Shown: positions 9,130-18,155 of the stretch, one piece after another
Layout: every line of letters starts with the position of its first letter
Position numbering within the stretch: position 1 is the first letter of the stretch
Assembly (NCBI GenBank): GCA_020636255.1
Contig: JACJYE010000012.1
Coordinates: 1-64,000 of the forward strand
Origin: Lewinellaceae bacterium
GTDB lineage: Bacteria; Bacteroidota; Bacteroidia; Chitinophagales; Saprospiraceae
Direction: 5' to 3'
Length of the DNA: 64,000 bases
Translations under genes and position numbers: made by a program
Notes under the pieces: generated by a model
What the model was told of the DNA's origin: nothing
What the model saw: the letters and a program-made list of their open reading frames with translations, nothing else
Databases searched by the model: none

Positions 9130-10563
9130 ATGAAAAGCTATATATGCTTATTTGCTCTGTCCTGCTTTGGCCTGATGTCATCGGCCCAAACGCCGTATAC
9201 AGAGGTCAACAAAGAGATCGAAGCGGGAAACTTTCAAAAAGCGCAGGCTATGATCGCAGGCCGAATGGCCTTCGGGGGCCTTCCGGATACAGCCGCCTGC
9301 AACCTCAGGCTGCAATCGGCCCTGCTGAGCCGCATCGCTATGGATTTCAACCGCGACGAAGCCTATGTGCGCAAAACCCTGGCCCCGTACTACCCCAACC
9401 TGAGCGCTGATCAACTACAGGCATGGGAACAGTCGGGCGATCTGGAAATGCGCATCATAGAAGGCGAGAAACGCTATTTCCGAAACGCAGTATGGAACCT
9501 CTTCCGCGTCAATGCTGAAGCTAAAGCACAGCGGGAAAAGGTAGATGGCCCTCGTACAGACGAGCTGGGCCGATTCCTGCAGGGCTACCTCCCTCAGGCC
9601 GTGCAGGGCATCGAACAGAGTAAAAGCACTGTTGCCCGCCCGCGCCAGATCAGGATCACCTATACCTTGCGGGTAAAACCCGGCGCAGTACCCGACGGCG
9701 AAATGGTGCGAGCCTGGCTGCCTTATCCGCGAGCCAGTAGCGGCAGGCTGGGCCCCGTGCAGTTGATCAGCAGCAGTGAACCGTTTTACATTATCTCGCC
9801 GCTGGCCTATCCGCACACCTCTATATATATGGAAAAGGCGGCCCGTGCAAATGAGTGGGTGGAATTCAGCTTCCAGGCGCAGTATACGGCCTATGACGAA
9901 TGGCACAACCTCAGAGAAGCGGCCCTTCAGCCCTATGACACCATCAGCGCACTGTACAGGTATTATACCAGGGAACGGGAACAGCACATCCGCTTTACGC
10001 CGCAGTTGAAGGCCCTGTCGGAAGAAATAGTAGGGAGCGAAACAGATCCTGTAAAAAAGGCCTGGCTCATCTTCGAGTGGATCGGCGAGAACATCCCCTG
10101 GGCCAGTGCCCTTGAATACTCCACCATGCCCGACATCCCCTCCTACTGCATCCGGAACCGGCGAGGCGACTGCGGTATGAAAAGCCTGCTTTTCATTACC
10201 CTTTGCCGCTACAACGGCATACCCGCCAAATGGCAGAGCGGCTGGTTCCTCTACCCGGACAACCTTAACCTGCACGACTGGGCGGAGCTCTATTTCGAAG
10301 GCCTGGGCTGGGTGCCCGTCGACCCCGATTTCAACCTCCAGGATATTTCCGGTAACGAGTCCGCCCGTGCCTTCTTTTTCGGCGGCGCCGACGCCTACCG
10401 GCTCATCGTCAACGACGATTTTTCAGGCTCTTTCTTCCCCGCCAAGATATACCCGCGCAGTGAAACGGTGGACTTCCAGCGGGGTGAGGTGGAATGGCGT
10501 GGCGGAAACCTGTACTTTGATCAGTGGGAATATGACATGGAGGTGGCGTATGGCCAGGAATAA
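9130..10563 (+). CDS. Exported transglutaminase-like (Transglut_core) protein
   Basis: About 477 residues from the ATG at 9130, which starts a signal peptide (MKSYICLFALSCFGLMSSA); an ATG at 9121 adds three residues. The N-terminal half is helical, then beta-rich (~175-255). The transglutaminase/protease-like core has a complete Cys-His-Asp triad: Cys in RGDCGMKS (~348), His in NLHDWAE (~382) and Asp in VPVDPDF (~398). Such bacterial proteins are generally periplasmic proteases or cross-linking enzymes; the substrate here is unknown. It sits directly after the NlpC/P60 lipoprotein and is probably in the same transcript, which suggests an envelope role. Confidence 0.82.
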   Translation: MKSYICLFALSCFGLMSSAQTPYTEVNKEIEAGNFQKAQAMIAGRMAFGGLPDTAACNLRLQSALLSRIAMDFNRDEAYVRKTLAPYYPNLSADQLQAWEQSGDLEMRIIEGEKRYFRNAVWNLFRVNAEAKAQREKVDGPRTDELGRFLQGYLPQAVQGIEQSKSTVARPRQIRITYTLRVKPGAVPDGEMVRAWLPYPRASSGRLGPVQLISSSEPFYIISPLAYPHTSIYMEKAARANEWVEFSFQAQYTAYDEWHNLREAALQPYDTISALYRYYTREREQHIRFTPQLKALSEEIVGSETDPVKKAWLIFEWIGENIPWASALEYSTMPDIPSYCIRNRRGDCGMKSLLFITLCRYNGIPAKWQSGWFLYPDNLNLHDWAELYFEGLGWVPVDPDFNLQDISGNESARAFFFGGADAYRLIVNDDFSGSFFPAKIYPRSETVDFQRGEVEWRGGNLYFDQWEYDMEVAYGQE

Positions 10564-10606
10564 GGTTACAAGTTACAGGTTACAAGGTTACAGGTTACAG
10601 GTTGAA
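10563..10606. repeat. Short direct repeats (GGTTACA)
   Basis: Five or six imperfect copies of a 7-8 bp unit (GGTTACA/AGTTACA) immediately follow the stop of the transglutaminase-like gene and run into a G8 tract at 10607-10614. Non-coding; meaning unknown. Confidence 0.7.
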
Positions 10607-10679
10607 GGGGGGGGCTTACCGGCTGTTGACAGAGCACTGCGTCCATCCGTCGTTTTTTTCGTCTTATAAAACAAAAGCC

Positions 10680-11279
10680 ATGCAAACAGAAGCCATCTGG
10701 GTTAAGGTACAGGCCAAGCTGAAGGCCTACGTCCGAAGCAAGATCCAGGACGAAGCCGGCGCGGATGACGTTCTGCAGGAAATATTCCTCAAGATGCACG
10801 AGAACATCCATCAGTTGAAACATGAGGAAAAGGTGGAGTACTGGCTGTTTCGCATCGCACAAAATGCAGTGAACGACCACTTTCGCCAGCAACGGCGCCA
10901 GTATACGATGTTGCCCGAAGTGGGGCCCGACACTACAGAAGAAGAACGACAGGCTCAATCTTTAACCGAAGAAGTGTCGCAATGGCTGCCCTTTATGCTG
11001 CTGCTGCTGCCCGAGAAGTACCGGGAAGCGCTATACCTGACGGAAGTAGAAGGGCTGTCGCAACGGGAGCTGGCTGAGAAGTTGGATATTTCCTACTCCG
11101 GCGCCAAGTCCAGGGTGCAACGCGGGCGGGAAAAGCTGCGGGAAGTGGTGTTGCAGTGTTGTGAAGTAGCCACGGATAAATACGGGAATGTGCTGGGCTA
11201 CGAGCGCCGGGTACAACGAAGTGTAGAAACTGCTGTAAAAGAAACAGCAGAGCAGGAAGAAGGCTGCTGCCCGGAATGA
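10680..11279 (+). CDS. sigZ: RNA polymerase sigma factor SigZ
   Basis: 199 residues from the ATG at 10680. It has sigma-70 region 2 (DDVLQEIFLKMHENI, then YWLFRIAQNAVNDHFR, ~25-75) and region 4 (LPEKYREALYLTEVEG, then a helix-turn-helix with SYSGAKSRVQRGREKL, ~105-155). The C-terminal tail is Cys-bearing (QCCEV and CCPE), a feature of SigZ-type factors. No anti-sigma gene is adjacent. It is 72 bp ahead of arsM on the same strand, so its regulon may include arsenic or thiol-reactive metal response; that link is inferred from position only. Confidence 0.85.
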   Translation: MQTEAIWVKVQAKLKAYVRSKIQDEAGADDVLQEIFLKMHENIHQLKHEEKVEYWLFRIAQNAVNDHFRQQRRQYTMLPEVGPDTTEEERQAQSLTEEVSQWLPFMLLLLPEKYREALYLTEVEGLSQRELAEKLDISYSGAKSRVQRGREKLREVVLQCCEVATDKYGNVLGYERRVQRSVETAVKETAEQEEGCCPE

Positions 11280-11351
11280 AGCGCTTTTTATTTTTTCTTG
11301 CGTCCAAAAAACGGGGCCAGCGTCTTTAGATCAAACTAAAATCATTCAACC

Positions 11352-12140
11352 ATGGAAAAAGCGATCAAGGAAGTCGTAAAAGAGAAATACACCGAAGTTG
11401 TAAAAGCGTCCACGAGTTGTTGTGGCCCGTCCTGCTGCTCGCCGGGGGGTATCGATTTCAGCGAGGGCTACGAAAGCCTGGAAGGTTATGTCAAAGACGC
11501 GGACCTGGGCCTGGGCTGTGGGCTGCCCACCGAGTTTGCCCGCATCAGCGAAGGCGATACCGTACTGGACCTGGGCTCCGGCGCAGGCAACGACGTCTTC
11601 ATCGCCCGCCGCCTGGCAGGAGAAAACGGGCAGGTGATCGGCCTGGACATGACCGAGGCCATGGTCGCCCAGGCACGCGCCAACAACAACAAACTAGGTT
11701 ATCAGAACGTGGAATTCATACTGGGCGATATCGAAGACATGCCGCTGGAAAGCAATTCCATCGACGTGGCCATCAGCAACTGCGTGATGAACCTGGTGCC
11801 AGATAAGGACAAAGCCTATGCCGAGGTATTCCGCGTACTGCGGCCAGGTGGCCACTTTAGCGTATCGGATATCGTGTTAAAAGGCGAACTGCCGCCTCAG
11901 CTGCAGGAAGCCGCCACGCTGTATGCGGGCTGCGTCGCAGGCGCCATGCAAAAATCCGATTACCTGGCCGTGATCGAACGCGCCGGCTTCTCCAGCATAC
12001 AGGTCGACAAGGAACGGCAACTGGATCTGCCGGACGAACTGCTGCTGGAATTCCTGTCTTCCGAAGAGTTGGCCTCTTTCCGCCAGGGCGGTACGGGGAT
12101 TTTCAGCATCAATGTTTATGGGGAGAAGGGGGCTGTTTAG
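11352..12140 (+). CDS. arsM: Arsenite S-adenosylmethionine methyltransferase ArsM
   Basis: 262 residues. Class I SAM-dependent fold with LDLGSGAGNDVF (~72-83) as the glycine loop, then GLDMTEAMV and GDIEDMPLE. The Cys set of ArsM enzymes is present: N-terminal CCGPSCC (~23-29), GLGCGLP (C56), NCVMN (C144) and AGCVAGA (C194). These bind As(III) for stepwise methylation to less toxic or volatile species in the cytoplasm. It follows sigZ and converges on the acr3-arsC-arsR set across a perfect hairpin. Confidence 0.92.
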   Translation: MEKAIKEVVKEKYTEVVKASTSCCGPSCCSPGGIDFSEGYESLEGYVKDADLGLGCGLPTEFARISEGDTVLDLGSGAGNDVFIARRLAGENGQVIGLDMTEAMVAQARANNNKLGYQNVEFILGDIEDMPLESNSIDVAISNCVMNLVPDKDKAYAEVFRVLRPGGHFSVSDIVLKGELPPQLQEAATLYAGCVAGAMQKSDYLAVIERAGFSSIQVDKERQLDLPDELLLEFLSSEELASFRQGGTGIFSINVYGEKGAV

Positions 12141-12170
12141 AGATTCCATCCCTTAAGGGATGGAATCTCT
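12139..12170. terminator. Bidirectional terminator between arsM and acr3, plus an extra arm
   Basis: A perfect 14-bp inverted repeat (AGAGATTCCATCCC with its complement) around a TTAA loop starts within the arsM stop codon. A third copy of the right arm (GGGATGGAATCTCT, 12177-12190) reaches the acr3 stop codon, giving alternative pairings. Well placed to stop both convergent transcripts. Confidence 0.8.
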
Positions 12171-12188
12171 CCCTCAGGGATGGAATCT

Positions 12189-13253
12189 CTAAAAAGCTTC
12201 GCCCGGATAATACCGCCTGCGCAGCCACCTCGCCACGTTGACTAAACCGATCAAAGCGGGTACTTCCACCAAAGGGCCTATGACACCGGCAAAGGCCTGG
12301 CCTGAATTGAGCCCGAAAACGGCAATAGCTACGGCTATGGCCAGTTCAAAATTGTTGCCGGTAGCCGTGAACGCGATTGAAGCATTACGCGAATAGTCCG
12401 CTCCCAGCCATTTGCCCAGGAAAAAGCTCAGCAGGAACATAAAAGCGAAGTATACCAGCAGGGGTACAGCAATGCGCATTACATCGAGTGGAATTTGTAC
12501 GATCAATTCACCCTTAAGGCTGAACATGACCACGATGGTAAAGAGTAACGCAATCAGCGTCATTGGAGAAACGACCGGTACAAAACGCTGCTGATACCAC
12601 TGCTCCCCTTTCCATTTCACCAAATAAATACGGCTCAGGAAACCGGCTGCAAAAGGTATACCCAGGTATATGGCCACGCTTTTGGCTATCGTCGCAATAG
12701 AAATATCCACGATCGCCCCTTCAAAACCGAAGAAAGGAGGCAACAACGTAATGAACACCCAGGCATAAAAACTGTAGAAGAAAACCTGAAATAAACTATT
12801 GAGCGCTACAAGGCCGGCGCCATACTCCCGGCTGCCTTCGGCCAAATCGTTCCACACGATGACCATGGCGATGCAACGAGCCAGGCCGATGAGGATGAGG
12901 CCCGTCATGTATTCCGGATAATCCCGAAGAAATATTATCGCCAGCAGGAACATCAACACCGGGCCAACCACCCAGTTGAGCAACAGGGAAATGCTGAGGA
13001 TCTTTACATTCCGGAACACCTGCGGCAGCATACGGTAGTTAACCTTCGCCAAAGGCGGGTACATCATCAGGATCAACCCAATGGCGATGGGAATATTGGT
13101 GGAGCCGCTGGAAAAGGATTCGATCAGGCCGGCGGCATCTGGCATAAAATAACCGAAACCGACGCCAAGGGCCATGGCCAGAAAGATCCATAGCGTGAGG
13201 TAGCGGTCCAGGAAGGAAAGGCGCTTGCGGGAAGGAGTTGATTGCTTAGGCAT
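12189..13253 (-). CDS. acr3: Arsenite efflux transporter, ACR3 family
   Basis: 354 residues with about ten hydrophobic segments and the ACR3 signature: NWVVGPVLMF (~93-102) and the conserved membrane Cys in GLARCIAMVIVWNDLA (C127), essential for As(III) transport in this family. It exports arsenite across the inner membrane by proton antiport. It is the last gene of the arsR-arsC-acr3 set; gaps of about 63-69 bp and a common direction suggest one arsenic-inducible transcript. Confidence 0.93.
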   Translation of the reverse strand: MPKQSTPSRKRLSFLDRYLTLWIFLAMALGVGFGYFMPDAAGLIESFSSGSTNIPIAIGLILMMYPPLAKVNYRMLPQVFRNVKILSISLLLNWVVGPVLMFLLAIIFLRDYPEYMTGLILIGLARCIAMVIVWNDLAEGSREYGAGLVALNSLFQVFFYSFYAWVFITLLPPFFGFEGAIVDISIATIAKSVAIYLGIPFAAGFLSRIYLVKWKGEQWYQQRFVPVVSPMTLIALLFTIVVMFSLKGELIVQIPLDVMRIAVPLLVYFAFMFLLSFFLGKWLGADYSRNASIAFTATGNNFELAIAVAIAVFGLNSGQAFAGVIGPLVEVPALIGLVNVARWLRRRYYPGEAF

Positions 13254-13316
13254 AGATTAGACTATCAAAGTTTGATGGGCATATTGGAGATAAAACAAGC
13301 TCTTATACTTGAAACG

Positions 13317-13955
13317 CTAAAGCCCTCCCCTCGCCTGCTCCATCACAAAGAAGAACTCCCTTGCGATCAGCCGGCAGGCAATATCATAGGCCTGTTGCTC
13401 CTCCGGGCTGCCATCCGCATGCTTCGGGTCTTCAAAAGGTAACGCAATGCGTTCTTCCGCACCCGGCACGAAAGGGCAGGCTTCATCGGCCTCTGAGCAA
13501 ACCAGGATGGCGGCAAAGCCGGAGGCCGGGTTGGCTACATCATCGAAGCGCTTGGAAAAGGCCCGCACGGCTGGAGCCTCTTCACTGTAATGAACCACAT
13601 ACACCGGATTTTCACCCTCCCCTTCCTGTTTGGCCTCAAAGCCGGCGCGCTGCAACGCTGCCACAGCGTAGGGATGGAAAGCCGTCGCCTCCGTTCCACC
13701 TGAAAAACTCTCCACACCCTCTATCCCATACCATTCGGCCGCTGCCAGCGCCCAGAGCTGGCCTATATGGCTGCGCCGTGAATTATGGGTGCAAATGACG
13801 GTGAGCCGTACCGGCTGGCCGGTACGCCGTTTTGCTGTAATGTACCTGGCCAGCTTTTCCAGCACAGCCTTCCGGGCATCCGGGATCTGGTTGAACTCGG
13901 CAGCAAGGCCGGAAACATAACGGGCCAGGGCTTCGAATAACGGGCATTGAGACAT
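13317..13955 (-). CDS. arsC: ArsC-like low-molecular-weight phosphatase / arsenate reductase
   Basis: 212 residues. The phosphate-loop motif CX5R(S) is visible as CTHNSRRS (C55-S62), the LMW protein-tyrosine-phosphatase fold used by thioredoxin-type arsenate reductases. Further candidate Cys lie later (LVCSEADEACPF). An N-terminal helical extension of about 45 residues precedes the P-loop, as in the Bacteroidota members found in ars operons. Position between arsR and acr3 strongly supports arsenate reduction to arsenite for Acr3 export. Confidence 0.85.
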   Translation of the reverse strand: MSQCPLFEALARYVSGLAAEFNQIPDARKAVLEKLARYITAKRRTGQPVRLTVICTHNSRRSHIGQLWALAAAEWYGIEGVESFSGGTEATAFHPYAVAALQRAGFEAKQEGEGENPVYVVHYSEEAPAVRAFSKRFDDVANPASGFAAILVCSEADEACPFVPGAEERIALPFEDPKHADGSPEEQQAYDIACRLIAREFFFVMEQARGGL

Positions 13956-14024
13956 AGAGTGGTAGTTTTGGGGTCAATTTAATTGCATTATCGCAATAAT
14001 AGAATCAATAACCGCAAAAAAACA

Positions 14025-14354
14025 TCAGCAACAATCCTGTTCATTGACCGGCGTGCTGAAAAACATCCCCATCAGGGCCTGTACCTCTTCCCAGCGCCCC
14101 CGGTCGATACAATAATTAACGCGCACGCCTTCGATCTCACCTTTAATAAGGCCCACCTCCTTGAGCTCCTTCAAGTGCCGTGAAATTGTAGGCTGGGCCA
14201 GCGGCAGCGCCTCGACGATATCTCCTCCGATACAGGCATTTACCTGGGCCAGGTATTGCAGGATTGCCACCCGGGCGGGATGTGCCAGTGCCCGGGCTAT
14301 TGTCGCCAACTCGAGTTGTTGAGCAGTGAATCCTTCGGTCTTTGAAGTGCCCAT
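14025..14354 (-). CDS. arsR: ArsR-family metalloregulator
   Basis: 109 residues. A winged helix-turn-helix occupies ~20-85 (ALAHPARVAILQYL, then QPTISRHLKEL as recognition helix). The Cys are C41, C82 and a terminal CC (C108, C109); a C-terminal Cys pair is one of the As(III)-sensing arrangements known in this family. It should repress its own arsR-arsC-acr3 transcript until arsenite binds. The upstream gap is occupied by an inverted-repeat element, so the operator could not be singled out. Confidence 0.9.
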   Translation of the reverse strand: MGTSKTEGFTAQQLELATIARALAHPARVAILQYLAQVNACIGGDIVEALPLAQPTISRHLKELKEVGLIKGEIEGVRVNYCIDRGRWEEVQALMGMFFSTPVNEQDCC

Positions 14355-14369
14355 TTTAAATTATTTTTT

Positions 14370-14520
14370 GTAACTATTCAGCATGCGGCCTAAAATGCTC
14401 CTGAAGCAAAATTTTGTAGGCCTTTTCATGCCTAACCCCTTCTCATTCCCCTTGGAAGGGGAAGGGCGGATTACAACATTTTGCTTCAGGCCGTAAATCA
14501 CCATGATGCTAAATAGTTAC
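14370..14520. repeat. Palindromic MITE-like element upstream of arsR
   Basis: The outer arms GTAACTATTCAGCAT (14370-14384) and its complement at 14506-14520 match at 14 of 15. The inner arms CCTGAAGCAAAATTTTGT (14400-14417) and 14473-14490 match at 17 of 18. The element is bounded by a direct repeat TTATTTTTT (14361-14369 and 14521-14529), which could be a target-site duplication or part of the repeat. No coding potential. The rest of the 14355-14651 gap is C-rich low-complexity sequence. Confidence 0.7.
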
Positions 14521-14651
14521 TTATTTTTTGTGATATGAAGAGGCCGTTACAGGCCGCACGTCAGCACGTCGCCCCATCACCGAATCTCTCGTCTCTCCGT
14601 CTCCCTTACACCCCGTCACCCAGTCACCTGGCCTCACTGTCTACCCTCCCC

Positions 14652-15167
14652 CTACTCCCGGAACCAATCGGCATACATAATATAGTTGTTCGCTATGCGC
14701 TCGATCGTATCCTTAAATGTATCGGTACTCAGCGCCTTCACTTTCCTGGCCGGCACGCCGGCGTAAATGAAGCCTGATTCCAGGTGGCTGTTCTCCAATA
14801 CGATGGCCCCGGCGGCGATAAGCACGTTCTCCTCCACCACCGCATGGTCCATCACGATGGCGCCCATTCCGACCAGCACGTTGTCTTTCAGCGTACAGCC
14901 GTGCACGATGGCCCGGTGGCCGATGGAGACGTTGTTTCCAATATTCGTCGGCGCCCGCTTATAGGTGCAATGAATAACGGCGCCATCCTGCACGTTCACC
15001 TTGTTTCCCATGCGAATGTAGTGCACGTCGCCCCGCACCACCGCCTGAAACCAGACGCTGCAGTCGTCGCCCATCTCCACATCGCCAACGATGGTGGCGT
15101 TCTCCGCCAGATAGCAGTTTTTCCCAAATTTCGGCTCAATGCCGTTTACGCTTTTGATCAGTGCCAT
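14652..15167 (-). CDS. Gamma-carbonic-anhydrase-like hexapeptide-repeat protein
   Basis: 171 residues. Left-handed beta-helix hexapeptide repeats ([LIV]GxxxxI-type, for example NATIVGDVEMGDD, then NVSIGHRAIVHG) fill ~15-130, ending in a C-terminal helix. The three gamma-class zinc-ligand histidines sit at H66 (VIHCT), H84 and H89 (GHRAIVH) with the canonical spacing. A carbonic anhydrase or related trimeric metalloprotein (YrdA/PaaY/CaiE-like); activity is not proven by sequence. It is last in a minus-strand run after nhaC, 58 bp downstream. Confidence 0.85.
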   Translation of the reverse strand: MALIKSVNGIEPKFGKNCYLAENATIVGDVEMGDDCSVWFQAVVRGDVHYIRMGNKVNVQDGAVIHCTYKRAPTNIGNNVSIGHRAIVHGCTLKDNVLVGMGAIVMDHAVVEENVLIAAGAIVLENSHLESGFIYAGVPARKVKALSTDTFKDTIERIANNYIMYADWFRE

Positions 15168-15225
15168 ACTATGTATTTCTGGTTACTCGTACCTCGTTCC
15201 CAATAAACCCTATGCCCCGCGCTTC

Positions 15226-16713
15226 CTACCGCAGCAACCCTATTATCAAATAAAATAACGCGGTGATGCCCCCTGCGGTTAAGGCATAAGGCAATTGGGT
15301 GCGTACGTGGTCGATATGGTCGGTAGCGGAGGCCATGGAAGACAAGATCGTCGTATCCGAAATGGGCGAGCAGTGGTCGCCAAAGACGCCGCCGCCGAGC
15401 ACGGCTGCGATGGTCATGTACATATCGGCCCCCATCTGCCGGGCCATAGGCACGGCGATGGCGGTCATAATGGCAAATGTCCCCCAGGAGGTACCGGTGG
15501 AGAAAGCGATGAAACAGCTCACCAGGAACACGATAAAAGGCACCATATGGGGCGATACCCAGGCCCGGGCCACATCGGCCACGTACTGCCCCGTTTCCAG
15601 CTGTTTGCATACGGCGCCGATGGCGAAGGCCAGCATCATCAGCAGAGCCAAGGGCATCATGCCGGAAATGCCTTTCAGCGTCAGCTCCACCATCTCGCGG
15701 GTGCGCATGATGCGCTGGGCGCGGTAGAATACCATTGCAAAGAAGGTAGACGTCAGCACGGCGATCAGCACCGCAGTAGAGCCCGAACCCTGCCCAATAG
15801 CGTAGGGCAATTTGCGCAACCAACTGGCTTCCGGCATCTGTTCAACCGCCGTTGCCCAACCCGTATAGGCCAGCATGACGGGCATGAGGAACACCATGAT
15901 AAGGATGGGGATCACCATGTTGAAGGCCCGGGGTTCTACCCCTTCTTTGGCCTTTACATCCGTGAGTTCTTCCGACAGCATGGGCTGGGCGTCGTCACTC
16001 AGCACCTTGCCCTCTTCCCTGGTACGGCGCTCGGCTTTCACCATAGGCCCGAAGTCTTTTTTCGTAAATATCAGCAGCAGCACCAGGCCCAGCGCCAGGA
16101 AAGGGTAAAAGTTGTATGCCAGAGCCCGGAACATGGTGGCAAAGGGGTCGCTGAACCCTTCGGCTACCAGCAGTGACATAATGAATGCCCCCCAGCCGTT
16201 AAAAGGGATAATGATGCTGGAAGGCGCCGAGCTGGAGTCAGCGATATAGGCCAGCTTCTCCCGCGATATCTTCAGCTTATCGAATACTGGCCGGTACAAG
16301 GCACCTACGGTGAGCACCGAAATGCTGGATTCCACAAAGATGAAGAGCCCCGTCAGCCAGGCCAGAAACTGCACCACGATACGGTTGCTGCCGGCCTTGC
16401 GCTTTTCATATCGGTCGAGAATGCGGTTGACGTGTTTGATAAAGCCTTCCACCCCGCCCGAGCGTTGCACGAAAATGATAAGCGCCCCAACCAATGCACA
16501 GAACATGATGGTGCGGGTATTGCCGGCATCCTTAAACACATCCACCAGCGCCTGTATGGTATCGAAGCTCGTTTGAATGGGGTTGAACCCATCAATGATC
16601 AGCCAGCCCAGCCAGATGCCGAACAGCAGCGAAATGTGCACCTGCTTGGTGCGTATGGCCAAGACGATGGCGATGATGGGCGGCAATAGCGACAGGAAAC
16701 CGTAGGGGTGCAT
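15226..16713 (-). CDS. nhaC: NhaC-family Na+/H+ antiporter
   Basis: About 495 residues from the ATG at 16713; an in-frame TTG lies eight codons upstream. Around twelve hydrophobic helices with NhaC features: SLLPPIIAIVLAI and LLFGIWLGWLI near the start, ADSSSAPSSIIIPFNGWG (~165-185), SCFIAFSTGTSWGTF in the second half, and a late GGGVFGDHCSPISDTTILSS. Exchanges sodium for protons at the inner membrane, or a related amino-acid-linked antiport. Twenty bp downstream of dacB, probably co-transcribed. Confidence 0.88.
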   Translation of the reverse strand: MHPYGFLSLLPPIIAIVLAIRTKQVHISLLFGIWLGWLIIDGFNPIQTSFDTIQALVDVFKDAGNTRTIMFCALVGALIIFVQRSGGVEGFIKHVNRILDRYEKRKAGSNRIVVQFLAWLTGLFIFVESSISVLTVGALYRPVFDKLKISREKLAYIADSSSAPSSIIIPFNGWGAFIMSLLVAEGFSDPFATMFRALAYNFYPFLALGLVLLLIFTKKDFGPMVKAERRTREEGKVLSDDAQPMLSEELTDVKAKEGVEPRAFNMVIPILIMVFLMPVMLAYTGWATAVEQMPEASWLRKLPYAIGQGSGSTAVLIAVLTSTFFAMVFYRAQRIMRTREMVELTLKGISGMMPLALLMMLAFAIGAVCKQLETGQYVADVARAWVSPHMVPFIVFLVSCFIAFSTGTSWGTFAIMTAIAVPMARQMGADMYMTIAAVLGGGVFGDHCSPISDTTILSSMASATDHIDHVRTQLPYALTAGGITALFYLIIGLLR

Positions 16714-16733
16714 TGTTTTCAGGTAAATATAAA

Positions 16734-18089
16734 TCAAAAATTCTCACGTACAAATCTCAACACCTTCTCCATCTCCTCTTTCACCTGCCCCGTCCCGTTC
16801 ACGTAGTTGCTGTTCATAAAGCTGAAGATCAGTAACCGCCCTTTATCCGTGAGCAGGTACCCGCTCAGGCAGTGGCGGTTGGAGAGGGTGCCTGTCTTGG
16901 CGAAGACGTAAGGCCCTTTTTCTCCTTTATACTGTTCCTGGATCGTGCCTCTTACGCCGCCGGCGGGGAAAAAGCTGAGCAGGCGCTCACGCGGTAGCTG
17001 GCGGTACAGCATATCCAGTATCCCCACCAGATCGCGGGGTGTGAAGAGGTTGTAGCGGGAAAGGCCCGAGCCGTCGCGCCACACCAGCTTGTCGGGCAGG
17101 CTCTGGAAAAGGCTGTCGCTGGCGTAACGGATGGCCTCATCGGCCTGAAGCTGGCCGGAGATCTTTTCCGAACAGGCCAGCAGCAGCTGTTCGGCAAGGC
17201 AGTTGTCGCTTTCGTACATCAGCAAACGGAACAGCGTATCGGGTATGGGTGAATACAAGGTTGACACAGGACGGGCAGGCAGCTCGGGTAGGCTGATCAG
17301 GCCGACGGCCCGCCACAGCGTATCGCTCAGCAAAGCGGCGATCGTTTGCGGAGAGGTACGGAACGGCACCTCAGCCGTAAACGGCAGGCCCGACAACGCC
17401 CTATGGTTGTACTCAAAGCAATTCGAGTGCTCCTGCCGGCGGATCTCCGGCCGGCCGTTATCCAGGGCCGGGTTAAAGGCGAGATGCTGCTGGAAATAGG
17501 GTGGAAAAACCTGAAAGCCCTCTTCCAGTTCCAGCCTTTCGAAGCGGGCAAGGTTGCCGTAAATGGGAAAAGGCGACCGCTCGGCCTGGTAGTAGTCGTT
17601 GTAGTCGTCCCAGGCCCAGCCGGGGCCGAAGCGCTGCTCTCGGAAATTGTGGGCCGAGAAGAACAACTGACAGGTAGTATCCTTCAGAAAGGCCAGCACC
17701 GCAGGGTCGGCAGGAAGCCTGGGGTGCAGGAATAAGGGGTTGCCCGTACCCCAGAAGATGAGCGAATCTCCGGTTTGGATATAACGCAGGGCGGGGATGG
17801 AATCGCCCAGCACCTGTAGCGTGGTGTATAACGTCAGTATCTTGGTGTTGGAAGCCGGGGTGTAGTACTTGTCGGCATCCTTCTCATAGAGCATCAGCCG
17901 GGCCTCTGGGTCATAAAGGGCAAAACCGGTGAATATTTTGGGGAAAAGCTCGGAGCTTTGAAAGAGCTCCGCCAACGCTTGTTGTTGTTTTTTGCTGAGT
18001 TCGGGCTGGGCAAAAGCAGGAGTGCCCCCGAAGAGCAAGAAGAAGAAAAAGGAGAAAAAGGCAGCAGTTGGTACTCGCATCAGGGCCAT
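16734..18089 (-). CDS. dacB: D-alanyl-D-alanine carboxypeptidase/endopeptidase (PBP4, S13)
   Basis: 451 residues with a signal peptide ending in TPAFAQ (~28). All three penicillin-binding motifs of the S13 family are present: SxxK as SNTK (S80-K83), SDN (294-296) and KTG (398-400). The large insert between the first two motifs is typical of PBP4. Cleaves terminal D-Ala and/or cross-bridges of peptidoglycan in the periplasm. Start ATG 18089, alternative ATG 18080. A second, diverged copy lies at 59451-60905. The nhaC and carbonic-anhydrase-like genes follow on the same strand. Confidence 0.9.
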   Translation of the reverse strand: MALMRVPTAAFFSFFFFLLFGGTPAFAQPELSKKQQQALAELFQSSELFPKIFTGFALYDPEARLMLYEKDADKYYTPASNTKILTLYTTLQVLGDSIPALRYIQTGDSLIFWGTGNPLFLHPRLPADPAVLAFLKDTTCQLFFSAHNFREQRFGPGWAWDDYNDYYQAERSPFPIYGNLARFERLELEEGFQVFPPYFQQHLAFNPALDNGRPEIRRQEHSNCFEYNHRALSGLPFTAEVPFRTSPQTIAALLSDTLWRAVGLISLPELPARPVSTLYSPIPDTLFRLLMYESDNCLAEQLLLACSEKISGQLQADEAIRYASDSLFQSLPDKLVWRDGSGLSRYNLFTPRDLVGILDMLYRQLPRERLLSFFPAGGVRGTIQEQYKGEKGPYVFAKTGTLSNRHCLSGYLLTDKGRLLIFSFMNSNYVNGTGQVKEEMEKVLRFVRENF

Positions 18090-18155
18090 CGTTTACTGTG
18101 GTTTGTATAATGGTGGCAGGAGCGCATAATTTTCGCATCTTTGCCTTAGTACTGT

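Noticed and set aside
10607..10614. G8 tract (also 4944-4951) as a phase-variation switch
   Set aside because: Both tracts lie between genes and do not sit at a promoter spacer I can define, so no switch is supported.
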